NCBI RefSeq assembly: GCF_039537265.1
Contig: NZ_BAABAE010000003.1
Coordinates: 558,001 to 622,000 of the forward strand
Source: Terrimesophilobacter bigeumensis
Lineage (GTDB): Bacteria > Actinomycetota > Actinomycetes > Actinomycetales > Microbacteriaceae
Direction: 5' to 3'
DNA: 64,000 nt
The notes under the pieces: generated by a model
The model's database searches: none
What the model was told of the DNA's origin: nothing
What the model saw: only the letters and a program-made list of their open reading frames with translations
Position numbers and translations under genes: made by a program
Part shown: positions 17,201-28,277 of the stretch, in pieces
Numbering within the stretch: position 1 is the first letter of the stretch
How the letters are laid out: every line of letters begins with the position of its first letter

Positions 17201-17578
17201 ATGAAGATTCTGAAGCAGGTCGTTGTCTTCGACACCGGGGACCTCGCCGCCGAGAGCGCCTTCTGGGCCGGGTTCCTCGGGGGAACGGTCGAGGCCGAGG
17301 ACGACTGGCACACCCTCTACGTCGATGGCAACCAGGCGCTCGACTTCCAGCACGTCGCGAATCACGTGAAGCCCGACTGGCCGGACGGCCAGCCCCAGCA
17401 GCTGCACCTCGACCTCTACGTCGACGATATCCACGCGGCCGAGGAGAAAGCCCTGTCCCTGGGCGCGAAGCTGTTGAGACCGACGAGCGAACTGGATGCC
17501 GAAGAAGGTTTCCGGGTCTACGCCGACCCGTCCGGGCATCCGTTCTGCCTGTGCTGGAATCCCGCCGCGTCTGCGTAG
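17201..17578 (+). CDS. VOC (glyoxalase/dioxygenase fold) protein
   Basis: 125 residues with the vicinal-oxygen-chelate pattern: VVVFDTGDLAAESAFWAGFLGG at the start and LDLYVDDIHAAEEKALSLGAKLL ... FRVYADPSGHPFCLCW in the second half, close to the glyoxalase-like subgroup 6. Function within the family cannot be fixed; metal ligands are not complete enough to predict lyase activity. The ATG is 6 nt after GAGACT. The TAG stop forms part of the ligA -10 hexamer. Confidence 0.85.
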   Translation: MKILKQVVVFDTGDLAAESAFWAGFLGGTVEAEDDWHTLYVDGNQALDFQHVANHVKPDWPDGQPQQLHLDLYVDDIHAAEEKALSLGAKLLRPTSELDAEEGFRVYADPSGHPFCLCWNPAASA

Positions 17579-17581
17579 GCT
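17576..17581 (+). promoter_or_regulatory. -10 hexamer TAGGCT of ligA, overlapping a stop codon
   Basis: TAGGCT begins with the TAG stop of the VOC gene and ends 6 nt before the GTG of ligA at 17588. Confidence 0.6.
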
Positions 17582-17587
17582 TGCGCT

Positions 17588-19906
17588 GTGGCTGACAACG
17601 AGGCTGACGACGAGGTGCCTACCGCGCTCGAATCCGACCTCGATCCTGACCTCGACCTCGATCAGGCGAAGGGCGAAGCGGATGCGCTGACGACGCGCAT
17701 CCTCGAACTGCGCGACGCGTACTACGAGCGCGACGAGGTGCTCGTCGATGACGCCGAGTACGACCGGATGATGCACCGGCTCGAGCACCTCGAGCACCTC
17801 TTCCCCGAGCTCCAGGGCCAGGACAGTCCGACCCAGACGGTCGGCGGCCGAGCCCAGACCACGCTCTTCGCTCCCGTGCAGCACGCCGAGAGAATGCTGA
17901 GCCTCGACAACGTCTTCTCCATCGAGGAGTTCCTGGCCTGGGCCGCGCGTGTGGAGAAGTCCGCCGGTCGCAGCGTGGACTACCTGTGCGAGCTCAAGAT
18001 CGACGGGCTGGCCCTCAACCTGCGCTACGAGAACGGAATGCTCACGACGGCGGCGACCCGCGGCGACGGGGTCATCGGAGAGGACGTGACCCAGAACATC
18101 CGATACCTCACCGGGATCCCGACGAGGTTGAAGGGCACCGGGCATCCGCCGATCGTCGAGGTGCGCGGGGAGGTGTTCTTCCCGGTCGAGCTTTTCCGCG
18201 AGCTCAACGCCAAGCAGTCGGAGGCGGGGGAGCGAGTGTTCGCGAACCCGCGGAATGCGGCATCCGGGAGTCTGCGTCAGAAGGAGGAGGGCAAGAACGA
18301 GGTCCAGCGTGCACTCATGCACGATCGGCTCTCCCGGCTGCGGATGCTCGTGCACGGCATCGGGGCATGGCCGAATCCCCCCGTCGCCGCACAGTCGGAG
18401 GTCTACGACCTGCTCGCCGGCTGGGGTCTGCCGACGAGCACCCACTACCGGGTCAAGCACTCCGCCGAGGAGGCCGCCGGGTTCATCGAGCACTTCGGCG
18501 AGCACCGCGACAGCGTCGAGCACGAGATCGACGGCATCGTCGTCAAGGTCGATGAGCTCGCCCTCCACGACGAGCTCGGCGCGACGAGCCGCGCCCCGCG
18601 CTGGGCGATCGCCTACAAGTACCCGCCCGAGCAGGTCAACACCAAGCTGCTCGACATCGTCGTGAGTGTCGGCCGCACCGGGCGGGTGACCCCGTTCGCC
18701 GTCATGGAGCCGGTGCGCGTGGCGGGTTCGACTGTTCGGCAGGCGACACTGCACAATCAGGATGTCGTGAAGGCCAAGGGCGTGCTCATCGGCGACACGG
18801 TCGTGCTGCGCAAGGCCGGTGATGTCATTCCCGAAGTGCTCGGACCCGTTGTGGAGCTGCGCGACGGCACAGAGCGCGAGTTCGTCATGCCCGCTGCCTG
18901 CCCCGAGTGCGGCACGAAGCTCGCCCCTGCCAAGGAGGGCGACATCGACCTCCGCTGCCCGAATGCGAAGAGCTGCCCAGCGCAGGTGCGTGGTCGGGTC
19001 GATCACATCGGAAGCCGCGGCGCACTCGACATCGAGGGTCTGGGCGAGGTGAGCGCGGCCGCGTTGACGCAGCCGCTTGAGCCGGCCGAACCGCCGCTTC
19101 CCACCGAGGCGGGCCTCTTCGACTTGCGCCTCGAAGACATCTTCCCGATTCGCGTCGAGGTGCGCGACAACGAGACCGGGCTCGTGAAGTTGATCGATGG
19201 GGGGCTGGAGGACGGCGAGCCCAAAGTCGTCGCCCCATTCCAGCGCGCCCGTAAGAAGAGCGGTAAGGATGCCGACCCGCCGTTCGACCCGGCCGGCGAA
19301 TTCGATGGTGACGAGGACTTCGTGGTGTCCAAAGGGGCACTCGAGCTCATCGCCAATATCGAGGCGGCGAAGACGAAGCCGCTCTGGCGACTGCTGGTCG
19401 CGCTCAACATCCGGCATGTCGGCCCGGTGGCGGCGCGCGCGCTCGCCGACTGGTTCGGTTCGCTCGACGCCATCCGCTCAGCCGATCGTGACGAGCTCGC
19501 CGCGGTCGACGGCGTCGGCGGCATCATCGCCGATGCGCTCCTCGACTGGTTCACCGTCGACTGGCACCGCGACATCGTGGAGCGCTGGACGGATGCCGGT
19601 GTGCAGTTCGCGACGCCCGGTCACCCTGGCCCCGGCGCAGCAGCGGCAGCGGGCGGACCGCTCGCCGGGCTCACGGTCGTCGCGACCGGAAGCCTCGAGG
19701 GTTTCACGCGGGAAGGCGCGCAGGAGGCCATCATCGCGGCCGGAGGCAAGGCGGCGTCGAGCGTGTCGAAGAAGACCGATTTCGTCGCGGCCGGCCCCGG
19801 CGCGGGCTCGAAACTCACCAAGGCCGAGGAGCTGGGTATCCCGATTCTCACTGTCGAACAGTTCGTGATCCTGTTACAGGAGGGGCCAGCGGGACTGAAG
19901 ATATAG
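17588..19906 (+). CDS. ligA: NAD-dependent DNA ligase
   Basis: Seals nicks in replication and repair using NAD. 772 residues, longer than the usual 670-700. Order: Ia domain, adenylation domain with catalytic Lys137 in CELKIDGLAL, OB fold, four-Cys zinc finger from about residue 438 (CPECGTKL ... CPNAKSCPAQ), helix-hairpin-helix domain, and a C-terminal BRCT domain (about 690-770). The extra length is a charged insertion of about 65 residues near 518-583 (EVRDNETGLVKLIDGGLEDG and following) inside the helix-hairpin-helix region. An acidic N-terminal tail (DLDPDLDLDQ) is also present. Confidence 0.98.
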   Translation: MADNEADDEVPTALESDLDPDLDLDQAKGEADALTTRILELRDAYYERDEVLVDDAEYDRMMHRLEHLEHLFPELQGQDSPTQTVGGRAQTTLFAPVQHAERMLSLDNVFSIEEFLAWAARVEKSAGRSVDYLCELKIDGLALNLRYENGMLTTAATRGDGVIGEDVTQNIRYLTGIPTRLKGTGHPPIVEVRGEVFFPVELFRELNAKQSEAGERVFANPRNAASGSLRQKEEGKNEVQRALMHDRLSRLRMLVHGIGAWPNPPVAAQSEVYDLLAGWGLPTSTHYRVKHSAEEAAGFIEHFGEHRDSVEHEIDGIVVKVDELALHDELGATSRAPRWAIAYKYPPEQVNTKLLDIVVSVGRTGRVTPFAVMEPVRVAGSTVRQATLHNQDVVKAKGVLIGDTVVLRKAGDVIPEVLGPVVELRDGTEREFVMPAACPECGTKLAPAKEGDIDLRCPNAKSCPAQVRGRVDHIGSRGALDIEGLGEVSAAALTQPLEPAEPPLPTEAGLFDLRLEDIFPIRVEVRDNETGLVKLIDGGLEDGEPKVVAPFQRARKKSGKDADPPFDPAGEFDGDEDFVVSKGALELIANIEAAKTKPLWRLLVALNIRHVGPVAARALADWFGSLDAIRSADRDELAAVDGVGGIIADALLDWFTVDWHRDIVERWTDAGVQFATPGHPGPGAAAAAGGPLAGLTVVATGSLEGFTREGAQEAIIAAGGKAASSVSKKTDFVAAGPGAGSKLTKAEELGIPILTVEQFVILLQEGPAGLKI

Positions 19907-20038
19907 CCGTATTCGTATGAGAAAATCGAGCATTGCTGGCAGAGTTCGCTTTCTACCCCTATTATGGGGGCGAACGATTCATACGTTGCGATGAGGGGTC
20001 CCTCAAGCCCGAGTCGCTAACGATTGGAAGTGCCCTAG

Positions 20039-21481
20039 TTGCTGCTGGAATTGACAGCATTGGCGCTTTCCCTTTCCCTGGGCGGGGCGAGCGTCGCCTT
20101 CGGCGTGCACGAAATCTCCCCGAAATCCGTGGCCTCACCGTCCGTTGCGGCCGATCTCGCCCAGCAGCCCTTCACCCAGCAGCCCTTCACCCAGCGCCTG
20201 ATCCAGCAGCGCGCAGGGGATGCTCCAGGCCATGCGCGGCAGGTCGATATCGCACCCGTCATCGTCCCCGCCTTCGCGGATGGTGGGGTCACGAAGCTGA
20301 CGCCGGTCGACCTGACTCTCATCCCGAGCCTCGGCGGGCGGGCACTGCTCGACCAGTTCAGCCTGCTGCCGACCAGTGTGCTCGAGCGTTATGTCAACGA
20401 TCACCCGGATGCGGTGGCCGACCTGCTCGCGACACCCATCGCCGCGACCGAGGTGGAGCGCTGGTGGGGTGAGTCAAGTCCTGCGGTCAAGCAGAAGCTG
20501 ATCTCGACGACACCGGACCTCGTCGGCAACCTCGACGGGATCCCCTTCGGTACCCGCAACCTCGCCAACCGGCAGTACCTGGCGGCGGCGATCAGTGGCC
20601 TCGAAGAGCGGCTGAGTTCTGGTGTCGGCCGCGGCATGAATGTCGACATCACGAATCACCTCCACATGCTCACCCAGATCGACAATGCACTGAAGTCGAA
20701 GGCGGGGGATCCGGTGAGGACTCTCGTGAGCCTCGACACGGATGCGCCCGGCCGCGCCGCGATCGTGGTCGGCGACCTCGCCAGCGCGGACTACGTGAGC
20801 TATCTGATCCCGGGAATGTTCTTCACGATCGACGGCCAGGTGGATGACTGGGCGGACACGGCGACGACACTGTTCCACGACCAACTCGGCTGGCTGGACC
20901 GACTCGGCGAGTCGGCCAAGACCGTCGCGACCGTGGCCTGGATCGGCTACCAGACCCCGCACCTGCTGAATGTCGGATCGCTCACTCTCGCGGATGAGGG
21001 CGCGGGCTATCTTGCCCGCACCATCGAGGGCTTGCAGGCGCTGCGCGGGGACCACCAGCCCTACGTGTCTGTCATGGCGCACTCCTACGGCTCCACCGCC
21101 GCGATGATCGCACTGCAGCGCGGCGACTTCCAGATCGATGCGCTGGCGGTCGTCGGCTCGCCGGGGAGTTCCGCGCAGACCGCGGCAGCCCTGTCCGTGC
21201 GCAACGCGAACGTGTACGTCGGCGAGGCCGGCTGGGATCCGGTCGTCAACTCCGCGTTCTACGGGAGTGATCCCGGGGCTGCATCGTATGGCGCATACCG
21301 CATGAGCGTCGCCGGCGGGGTCGACGCCATCACGAACAAACTGCTCGGTGCCTCTTACGGTCACAACGAGTACTTCCAGCCCGGAAGCGAGTCGATGCGC
21401 AACCTCGCCCTCATCGGGATCGGTGCCGGCGGTCTTGTGATGAACGACTCGGGGACCACGATCGCAGCGGCGGGCAGGTAG
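20039..21481 (+). CDS. DUF1023-type alpha/beta hydrolase, probably exported
   Basis: 480 residues. The N-terminus is a hydrophobic signal-like segment (LLELTALALSLSLGGASVAFG). The C-terminal half is an alpha/beta hydrolase of the actinobacterial DUF1023 family: nucleophile elbow MAHSYGSTAA, likely acid in EAGWDPVV and likely His in YGHNEYF. Substrate unknown; an esterase or lipase-like role on the cell surface is possible. A short tandem repeat (QQPFTQQPFTQ, 15-bp DNA unit) lies just after the signal segment. The start codon is TTG with GGAAG about 9 bases upstream, so the exact start is uncertain. Confidence 0.82.
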   Translation: MLLELTALALSLSLGGASVAFGVHEISPKSVASPSVAADLAQQPFTQQPFTQRLIQQRAGDAPGHARQVDIAPVIVPAFADGGVTKLTPVDLTLIPSLGGRALLDQFSLLPTSVLERYVNDHPDAVADLLATPIAATEVERWWGESSPAVKQKLISTTPDLVGNLDGIPFGTRNLANRQYLAAAISGLEERLSSGVGRGMNVDITNHLHMLTQIDNALKSKAGDPVRTLVSLDTDAPGRAAIVVGDLASADYVSYLIPGMFFTIDGQVDDWADTATTLFHDQLGWLDRLGESAKTVATVAWIGYQTPHLLNVGSLTLADEGAGYLARTIEGLQALRGDHQPYVSVMAHSYGSTAAMIALQRGDFQIDALAVVGSPGSSAQTAAALSVRNANVYVGEAGWDPVVNSAFYGSDPGAASYGAYRMSVAGGVDAITNKLLGASYGHNEYFQPGSESMRNLALIGIGAGGLVMNDSGTTIAAAGR

Positions 21482-21520
21482 GCGCAGTCCTCGCGTGACG
21501 AGCCGGACATCCGGCTCGAA

Positions 21521-21526
21521 TAGGAT
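21521..21526 (+). promoter_or_regulatory. -10 hexamer TAGGAT of the gat operon
   Basis: TAGGAT ends 6 nt before the GTG of gatC at 21533, with no Shine-Dalgarno. Confidence 0.6.
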
Positions 21527-21532
21527 TGAACG

Positions 21533-21843
21533 GTGTCCGAGACCACTCCGTCGCCCCTCGATGCCGCCCAAGTCGCCCATCTGGCGAACCTCGCGCGCAT
21601 CGCACTCACCCCTGACGAGATCGAGAAGCTGACCGGCGAGCTCGGGATCATCATCGAATCGATCGCGAAGGTGTCCGAGGTGGCGACCCCGGATGTCCCT
21701 GCCACGTCGCATCCGATCCGTCTCACCAATGTCTTCCGCCCGGATGTCGTGGGCGAGACGCTCACGCCCGAGCAGGCGCTCGCGGGCGCTCCCGAACGCG
21801 ACGGCGACCGTTTCAAGGTGTCGGCGATCCTGGGGGAGGAGCA

Positions 21844-21847
<4 letters not shown>
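21533..21847 (+). CDS. gatC: Asp/Glu-tRNA amidotransferase subunit C
   Basis: Small subunit (104 residues) that holds the GatA-GatB complex together. The family pattern is clear: DAAQVAHLANLARIALTPDEIEKLTGELGIIIESIAKVSEVATPDVPATSHPI ending in RVSAILGE-like FKVSAILGEEQ. First gene of gatCAB; its stop overlaps gatA by 4 bases. Confidence 0.97.
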
Positions 21848-23546
<1,699 letters not shown>

Positions 23547-23550
<4 letters not shown>

Positions 23551-25070
23551 CCTCCACCGCAGAACTCATGGACTTCGAGAAGGCCCTCGAGCTCTTCGAA
23601 CCGGTGCTCGGCTTCGAGGTGCACGTCGAACTCAACACGCAGACGAAGATGTTCTCCGCGGCGCCGAACCCGGCAGCCCCGGGGGCGGAGGCCGGCGAGC
23701 CGAACACCATGATCACCCCGGTGTGCCTCGGCCTGCCCGGCTCACTGCCGGTCGTCAACGAGCAGGCGATCCGGTTCTCGATCAGCCTCGGCCTCGCGCT
23801 CGGTTGCGAGATCGCGCCGTCGAGCCGGTTCGCGCGCAAGAACTACTTCTACCCGGACCTCGCCAAGAACTACCAGATCAGCCAGTACGACGAGCCGATC
23901 GCGCATGACGGCATCGTCGAGGTGGAGCTTGCGAACGGCAAGACGTTCCGCATCGAGATCGAGCGCGCCCACATGGAGGAGGATGCCGGCAAGCTCACGC
24001 ACGTGGGCGGGGCGACCGGTCGCATCCAGGGTGCCGACTACTCGCTCGTCGACTACAACCGCGCGGGGGTGCCGCTCGTCGAGATCGTCACGAAGATGAT
24101 CATCGGGGCCGACCACGATGCGCCGGAGCTTGCGAAGGCCTACGTTTCGACGATCCGCGACATCGTCGTGGCGCTCGGCATCAGCGAGGCACGGATGGAG
24201 CGCGGCAACCTGCGCTGCGACGCGAACATCTCCCTCTCGCCGCGCGGTTCGGGGAAGCTCGGCACGCGCACCGAGACGAAGAACGTCAACAGCCTGCGCA
24301 GCGTCGAGCGGGCCATCCGCTACGAGATCCAGCGGCAGGCCGCAATCCTGGCCGCGGGCGGGACGATCACCCAGGAGACCCGTCACTGGCACGAGGACTC
24401 TGGCACGACTTCCGCCGGTCGCCCGAAGAGCGACGCCGACGACTATCGGTACTTCCCGGAGCCCGACCTGCTCCCGGTGGAGCCCTCGGTCGAACTCATC
24501 GAGGAACTGCGCGCAGCACTGCCGGAACCCCCGGCCGAGCGTCGTCGCCGGCTCAAGGGGTCGTGGGGCTTCACCGATCTCGAGTTCCAGGATGTCGTCA
24601 ACTCCGGCCTCCTCGTCGAGGTGGAGAGCACGGTCGCCGCCGGCGCTTCGCCTGCGCAGGCCCGCAAGTGGTGGACGGGCGAGATCGCCAGGCTTGCCAA
24701 TGCGGGCTCGGTCGACCCTTCGTCGCTCGTGTCACCGGCGGATGTCGCGGCGCTCGTCGCGCTCGTCGAGTCCGGTGAGCTCACCGACCGGCTCGCCCGT
24801 CAGGTGCTCGAGGGCGTCATCGCGGGGGAGGGTTCCCCGGCCGAGGTCGTCGAGAAGCGGGGGCTCAAGGTGGTCTCCGACGACGGGGCGCTCATCGCTG
24901 CGATCGATGAGGCGCTCGCTTCGCAGCCGGACGTGCTCGAGAAGATCCGCGACGGCAAGGTGCAGGCGGCCGGTGCCGTCATCGGCGCGGTCATGAAGGC
25001 GATGCACGGCCAGGCGGATGCGGCTCGCGTGCGCGAACTGGTCCTGGAGCGTGCGACGACCACGTCCTGA
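23547..25070 (+). CDS. gatB: Asp/Glu-tRNA amidotransferase subunit B
   Basis: tRNA-binding kinase subunit that activates the misacylated Glu or Asp; 507 residues, normal length. The N-terminal GLEVHVEL-type motif (LGFEVHVELNTQTKMFSAAPN) and AGVPLVEIVTKM, MERGNLRCDANISL and TRTETKNVNSLRSVERAI are present, with the C-terminal YqeY-like helical tail domain (GAVIGAVMKAMHGQADA). Its ATG overlaps the gatA stop. Confidence 0.98.
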
Positions 25071-25110
25071 GAACCGTTCCCCAAGGAGCGCGCGGCACAG
25101 GAAGGGAACC

Positions 25111-26637
25111 TCAGGGGGCGGCGGGCCCCGCAACACGCGGCGCGACCGCGATCGCCACGACGGCGATGAGCCCGGCGAACGCGAACACTCCGGCGAACGA
25201 CAGCCCCACGGCGAGGAAGCCGGCGAACACGACACCGGTGAGCGCGAGCGACAGCGCGCTGCCCAGCGAGTCGCCGATGGCGAGTGCCGAGCTGTTGAAG
25301 CCTTGCGCATCCGGCTTCGAGAGCGCGAGCGTGAGGGTGCTGAGTCGTGGGTACATGAGTCCCATCCCGCCACCGCCGAGCACCCAGCCGGCGATCGCGA
25401 GGGCGGGCGGGAGTCCGAGAAATGCGGTCAGGAAGGCTGAGAGGATGGCGGCCAGCACGAGCACGCTGCCGATCGTGGTGCACGTCGCGTCGCCGAGTGT
25501 TCCGCTCATGCGGCCCTGCAACCAGGATGCGCCGGCCCAGGCGAGCGCCCCGAGGGTGAGGGCGAGGCCGGCGAGGGTCGGCGAGAAGTCGTATTGCTCG
25601 ATAAGCAGGTACGGCAGATAGACCTCGGCGCCGAAGAATGCCGAGGCGGCGAGCCCGCGCAACAGGATGACGCTCGGCAGGCCGCGACGGGCCAGAAGGG
25701 CTCCCTTCGGCAGGAGTGGCCGCACCGCGACGATCGCGATGACCGCGGCGACGCCGGCGAGCGGCAGGCCGATGCCGTCGACTTCGGAGACGAGGCTGAG
25801 GGCGAGCACCGCCAGGGCGGCGAGAACGGCCCAGGCGATCCGGCCGAACGCCCAGGGTGCGGAGGCTTCCTGGCCATGGGGATGTCGTTCGTGGGAGTGT
25901 TCGCGTTCGCGGGTTTCGCTTGCGATGGTGTGGGTAGCCTCAGTGTGGGTAGCGTCAGCGTGGCTTGCGACGGCGGAGGCTGCACTGTCCCCATCCGGGT
26001 TGGCGTCCGAGAGACCCCGCAGCGCCGGGGCGACCATCGCGGTTGCGATGCCGACCAGCGCGACGACCCCGAGGAACACCCAGTGCCAGCTGAAGACTTC
26101 GGTTACGATGCCGGCGGCGAAGGGCCCTACGAGCGAGGGGATCACCCAGGCGGCCGCGAATCCGGCGAAGATCGAGGGGTGCAGGCGGGCCGGATATACC
26201 CGCGCGACGACGACGTAGAGCGCGACGGTGACCGCGCCTGTTCCGAGCCCCTGCACGAGGCGACCCAGGACCAGCATCGGCATCGTGACGGCGGTACCGG
26301 CGATGAGTAGGCCGATCGCGAAAAGCACCGAGGAGGTGTACAGGGGAATCACCGGACCGGTGCGGTCCGACCAGTTGCCGGCGATCACCATCCCGATCAC
26401 TCCGGTGGCGAGCGGCCCGGCGAAGGCGAGTGCGTAGAGGCTCGCGCCGCCGAGGTCGGCGCTGACGACCGGCATGATCGTCGTGACGGCGAGCGATTCG
26501 AATGCCCCGAGGAAGACGAGGGCACACGAGCCGATCGTGATCCACAGGTAGCCGCGACTGAAGAGCCCCGGTTGTGCTGTCGCCGCGGATGCCGCGCGCT
26601 CTCCGGGCATAGCGGTGGCGTCGGAAATGCGGGGCAT
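25111..26637 (-). CDS. MFS transporter with a His-rich central loop
   Basis: 508-residue drug/proton-type MFS permease with about 12-14 spans. Motif A-like NWSDRTGPVIPLY is in the first half and LGRLVQGLGTGAV is typical of exporters. Between the two halves lies an unusual hydrophilic loop of about 50 residues rich in His and Glu (HADATHTEATHTIASETRER, then EHSHERHPHGQ). Part of that loop is encoded by the reverse complement of the gene's own last-helix segment (see repeats at 25175-25221 and 25864-25910). His-rich loops occur in metal transporters, but here the origin seems to be the duplication. Convergent with gatB; substrate unknown. Confidence 0.88.
   Translation of the reverse strand: MPRISDATAMPGERAASAATAQPGLFSRGYLWITIGSCALVFLGAFESLAVTTIMPVVSADLGGASLYALAFAGPLATGVIGMVIAGNWSDRTGPVIPLYTSSVLFAIGLLIAGTAVTMPMLVLGRLVQGLGTGAVTVALYVVVARVYPARLHPSIFAGFAAAWVIPSLVGPFAAGIVTEVFSWHWVFLGVVALVGIATAMVAPALRGLSDANPDGDSAASAVASHADATHTEATHTIASETREREHSHERHPHGQEASAPWAFGRIAWAVLAALAVLALSLVSEVDGIGLPLAGVAAVIAIVAVRPLLPKGALLARRGLPSVILLRGLAASAFFGAEVYLPYLLIEQYDFSPTLAGLALTLGALAWAGASWLQGRMSGTLGDATCTTIGSVLVLAAILSAFLTAFLGLPPALAIAGWVLGGGGMGLMYPRLSTLTLALSKPDAQGFNSSALAIGDSLGSALSLALTGVVFAGFLAVGLSFAGVFAFAGLIAVVAIAVAPRVAGPAAP
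25175..25221. repeat. Inverted repeat arm A inside the MFS gene
   Basis: Encodes on the minus strand part of the last membrane helix (GFLAVGLSFAGVFAFAG). Matches the reverse complement of 25864-25910 at 42 of 47 bases, including a perfect 17-base block. Confidence 0.85.
25864..25910. repeat. Inverted repeat arm B inside the MFS gene
   Basis: Lies in the His-rich loop segment. Its plus strand, which is antisense to the gene, would read GFLAMGMSFVGVFAFAGF, nearly the last helix of the same protein. Two 15-bp direct repeats (GTGTGGGTAGC[C/G]TCA) follow at 25928-25957. Confidence 0.85.
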
Positions 26638-26643
26638 TCCCTG

Positions 26644-26649
26644 AGCCTA
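26644..26649 (-). promoter_or_regulatory. -10 hexamer TAGGCT of the MFS gene
   Basis: On the minus strand TAGGCT ends 6 nt before the ATG at 26637. Confidence 0.6.
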
Positions 26650-26692
26650 CGCGTTGCAACCGACGGGCGTTGTGGCGGGTGGGCGTGCGGAA

Positions 26693-28126
26693 TCAGGAGG
26701 CGCGCTCGGCCAGGAGATCGCGCAATGCAGCACTGCGTGACGGCATCAGCTGGGGTTGTTGCGACAGGGCGAGGTCGGGCGGCGGAATGAGCCAGTAGTC
26801 ACCTTCGGACACACGGATCTCCCAGTGATTGTCGTGAAGGAGCATGTGGTGATGCCGGCAGAGCAGGATCCCGTTCTCGAGATCGGTGGGGCCGTGGTCA
26901 CGCTTCCAGTGTCGGACGTGGTGGGCTTCGGTCCAGGCCGGGGGTCGTTCGCAACCGGGCCAGCGACATCCGCCGTCCCGTGCCGCAAGGGCGATGCGTT
27001 GTCGCGGGGTGAAGAGGCGTTGCTCGCGACCGACATCGATTGCCTGCCCATTGTCGTCGAACACGATGGGGACGGTCCCGGAGGTGCAGACGATGCGCTC
27101 GACGGTTTCCAGGGAGATCGGGTCGGCTTGACCCTCAAGTCGACCGCTGCCGCGCCGCGTGGAGAGCGCAGTCCCACTGACGAGCACTCGCACGGCCGGC
27201 GTAGCCCTCCCCACGATGTGAGAGACATCCGCGTCCATGGCGAGGGTCAGGAGGCCGAGGAAGCTGTCGGAAGCGAGTTGCTCCGTCGTGCGGGAGTCGT
27301 TAAGGATCGCTTCGGCCCTGGCTTGCTCGCCCTCGTCGACGAAGCGCGGTCCACCGCGACGTGGGGAGGTGATCTGGTCGTAGATCCCGTCGATCAGCGC
27401 AGCGCCTTCTGGGTCGAGCTCCCAGGTGTATCGGGTCATGCCATCCGGCTGCTTCCAGCGGCGGAACGAACGACGCTCTCGTCGTGCCCGCTCGCGTTCG
27501 GCGATGCCGAGGGCGTCGAGACCATCTCGAGCGTCGCGCGCCATGCGCAACAGCCGGTCGGTGTCGGCGCCCGATCCCGCGTCGACGATACGTCGGGCGG
27601 CATCCGTGAGCGCGTCGACGCTGACGCCTGGCCCCGGTTCGCCGAGCCCGGCCCGGATGGCTTCGGCCGAGGCAGCGGACAGCGTACCGGCCGCGACCGC
27701 AGCGCCCACGGAGACGAGCCACGGTTCGGCGAGGTCCGTGCTCTCGGCGTTTCCGACGCCATCGGCGGACTCAGCAGCATCTGCCAGGTCGACGTCGTTG
27801 AGCATCGTCCCGACCCGGACAAGGGTCACGGCTTCCCGCGTCGAGGAACCGGTCGTGTGACGGATGAGCGCCGCCGGGGTTCGGAAGCCCTCCTTGCGTG
27901 CCAGGCCACTCAACCCCGCCTCCGGCTGCGACCGCCGCACGACCTCACCGGCAAGCACCGAGGCGCACGCATCGAGATGCCGCCTCGCCTCGGCAATCGC
28001 ACGTTGCGCATCGAGCAGTCCGGTGTCGCCGAGCCCGCGGGCAGCCGATGCCGCACTCGCCACCAGGGCGTTCGCAGACAGCGCGGCATCCAAAGATGCG
28101 ACGAACATATCTGCGGTGGTTGCCAT
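26693..28126 (-). CDS. DUF222 / HNH endonuclease-domain protein (13E12 type)
   Basis: 477 residues. A DUF222 domain fills the first 300 residues (LDACASVLAGEVVRRSQPEAGLSGLARKEGF and following), and an HNH nuclease motif is at the C-terminus (CRWPGCERP ... EAHHVRHWKRDHGPTDLENGILLCRHHH), with paired Cys for zinc. This family is repeated many times in actinobacterial genomes and is thought to be a mobile or self-propagating type; its role here is unknown. The ATG at 28126 follows GGGAGAATATCTCC. Confidence 0.9.
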   Translation of the reverse strand: MATTADMFVASLDAALSANALVASAASAARGLGDTGLLDAQRAIAEARRHLDACASVLAGEVVRRSQPEAGLSGLARKEGFRTPAALIRHTTGSSTREAVTLVRVGTMLNDVDLADAAESADGVGNAESTDLAEPWLVSVGAAVAAGTLSAASAEAIRAGLGEPGPGVSVDALTDAARRIVDAGSGADTDRLLRMARDARDGLDALGIAERERARRERRSFRRWKQPDGMTRYTWELDPEGAALIDGIYDQITSPRRGGPRFVDEGEQARAEAILNDSRTTEQLASDSFLGLLTLAMDADVSHIVGRATPAVRVLVSGTALSTRRGSGRLEGQADPISLETVERIVCTSGTVPIVFDDNGQAIDVGREQRLFTPRQRIALAARDGGCRWPGCERPPAWTEAHHVRHWKRDHGPTDLENGILLCRHHHMLLHDNHWEIRVSEGDYWLIPPPDLALSQQPQLMPSRSAALRDLLAERAS

Positions 28127-28277
28127 GGAGATATTCTCCCAGATTCGAAACAAGGTGAAAAGGCTTAAGCCCGAATCTTGGGATAACTCGTCAGAACGAC
28201 GCCTGTGGAGGAGCGGAGGCGTGTGAGGAGCGGAAGAGTGGAGAAGTGGAGTGGTGGGTGAGCGAAGGCGCCGCCAG

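Noticed and set aside
16985..19417. An 810-codon open frame opposite ligA
   Set aside because: Shadow of ligA and its neighbours; crosses several real genes.
25071..25110. Terminator between gatB and the converging MFS gene
   Set aside because: Only a 6-bp stem (GTTCCC/GGGAAC) with a loop of more than 20 bases; too weak to list.
26693..28126. DUF222/HNH gene considered as a group II intron or insertion-sequence protein
   Set aside because: No reverse transcriptase, transposase, terminal repeats or target duplications are seen around it.
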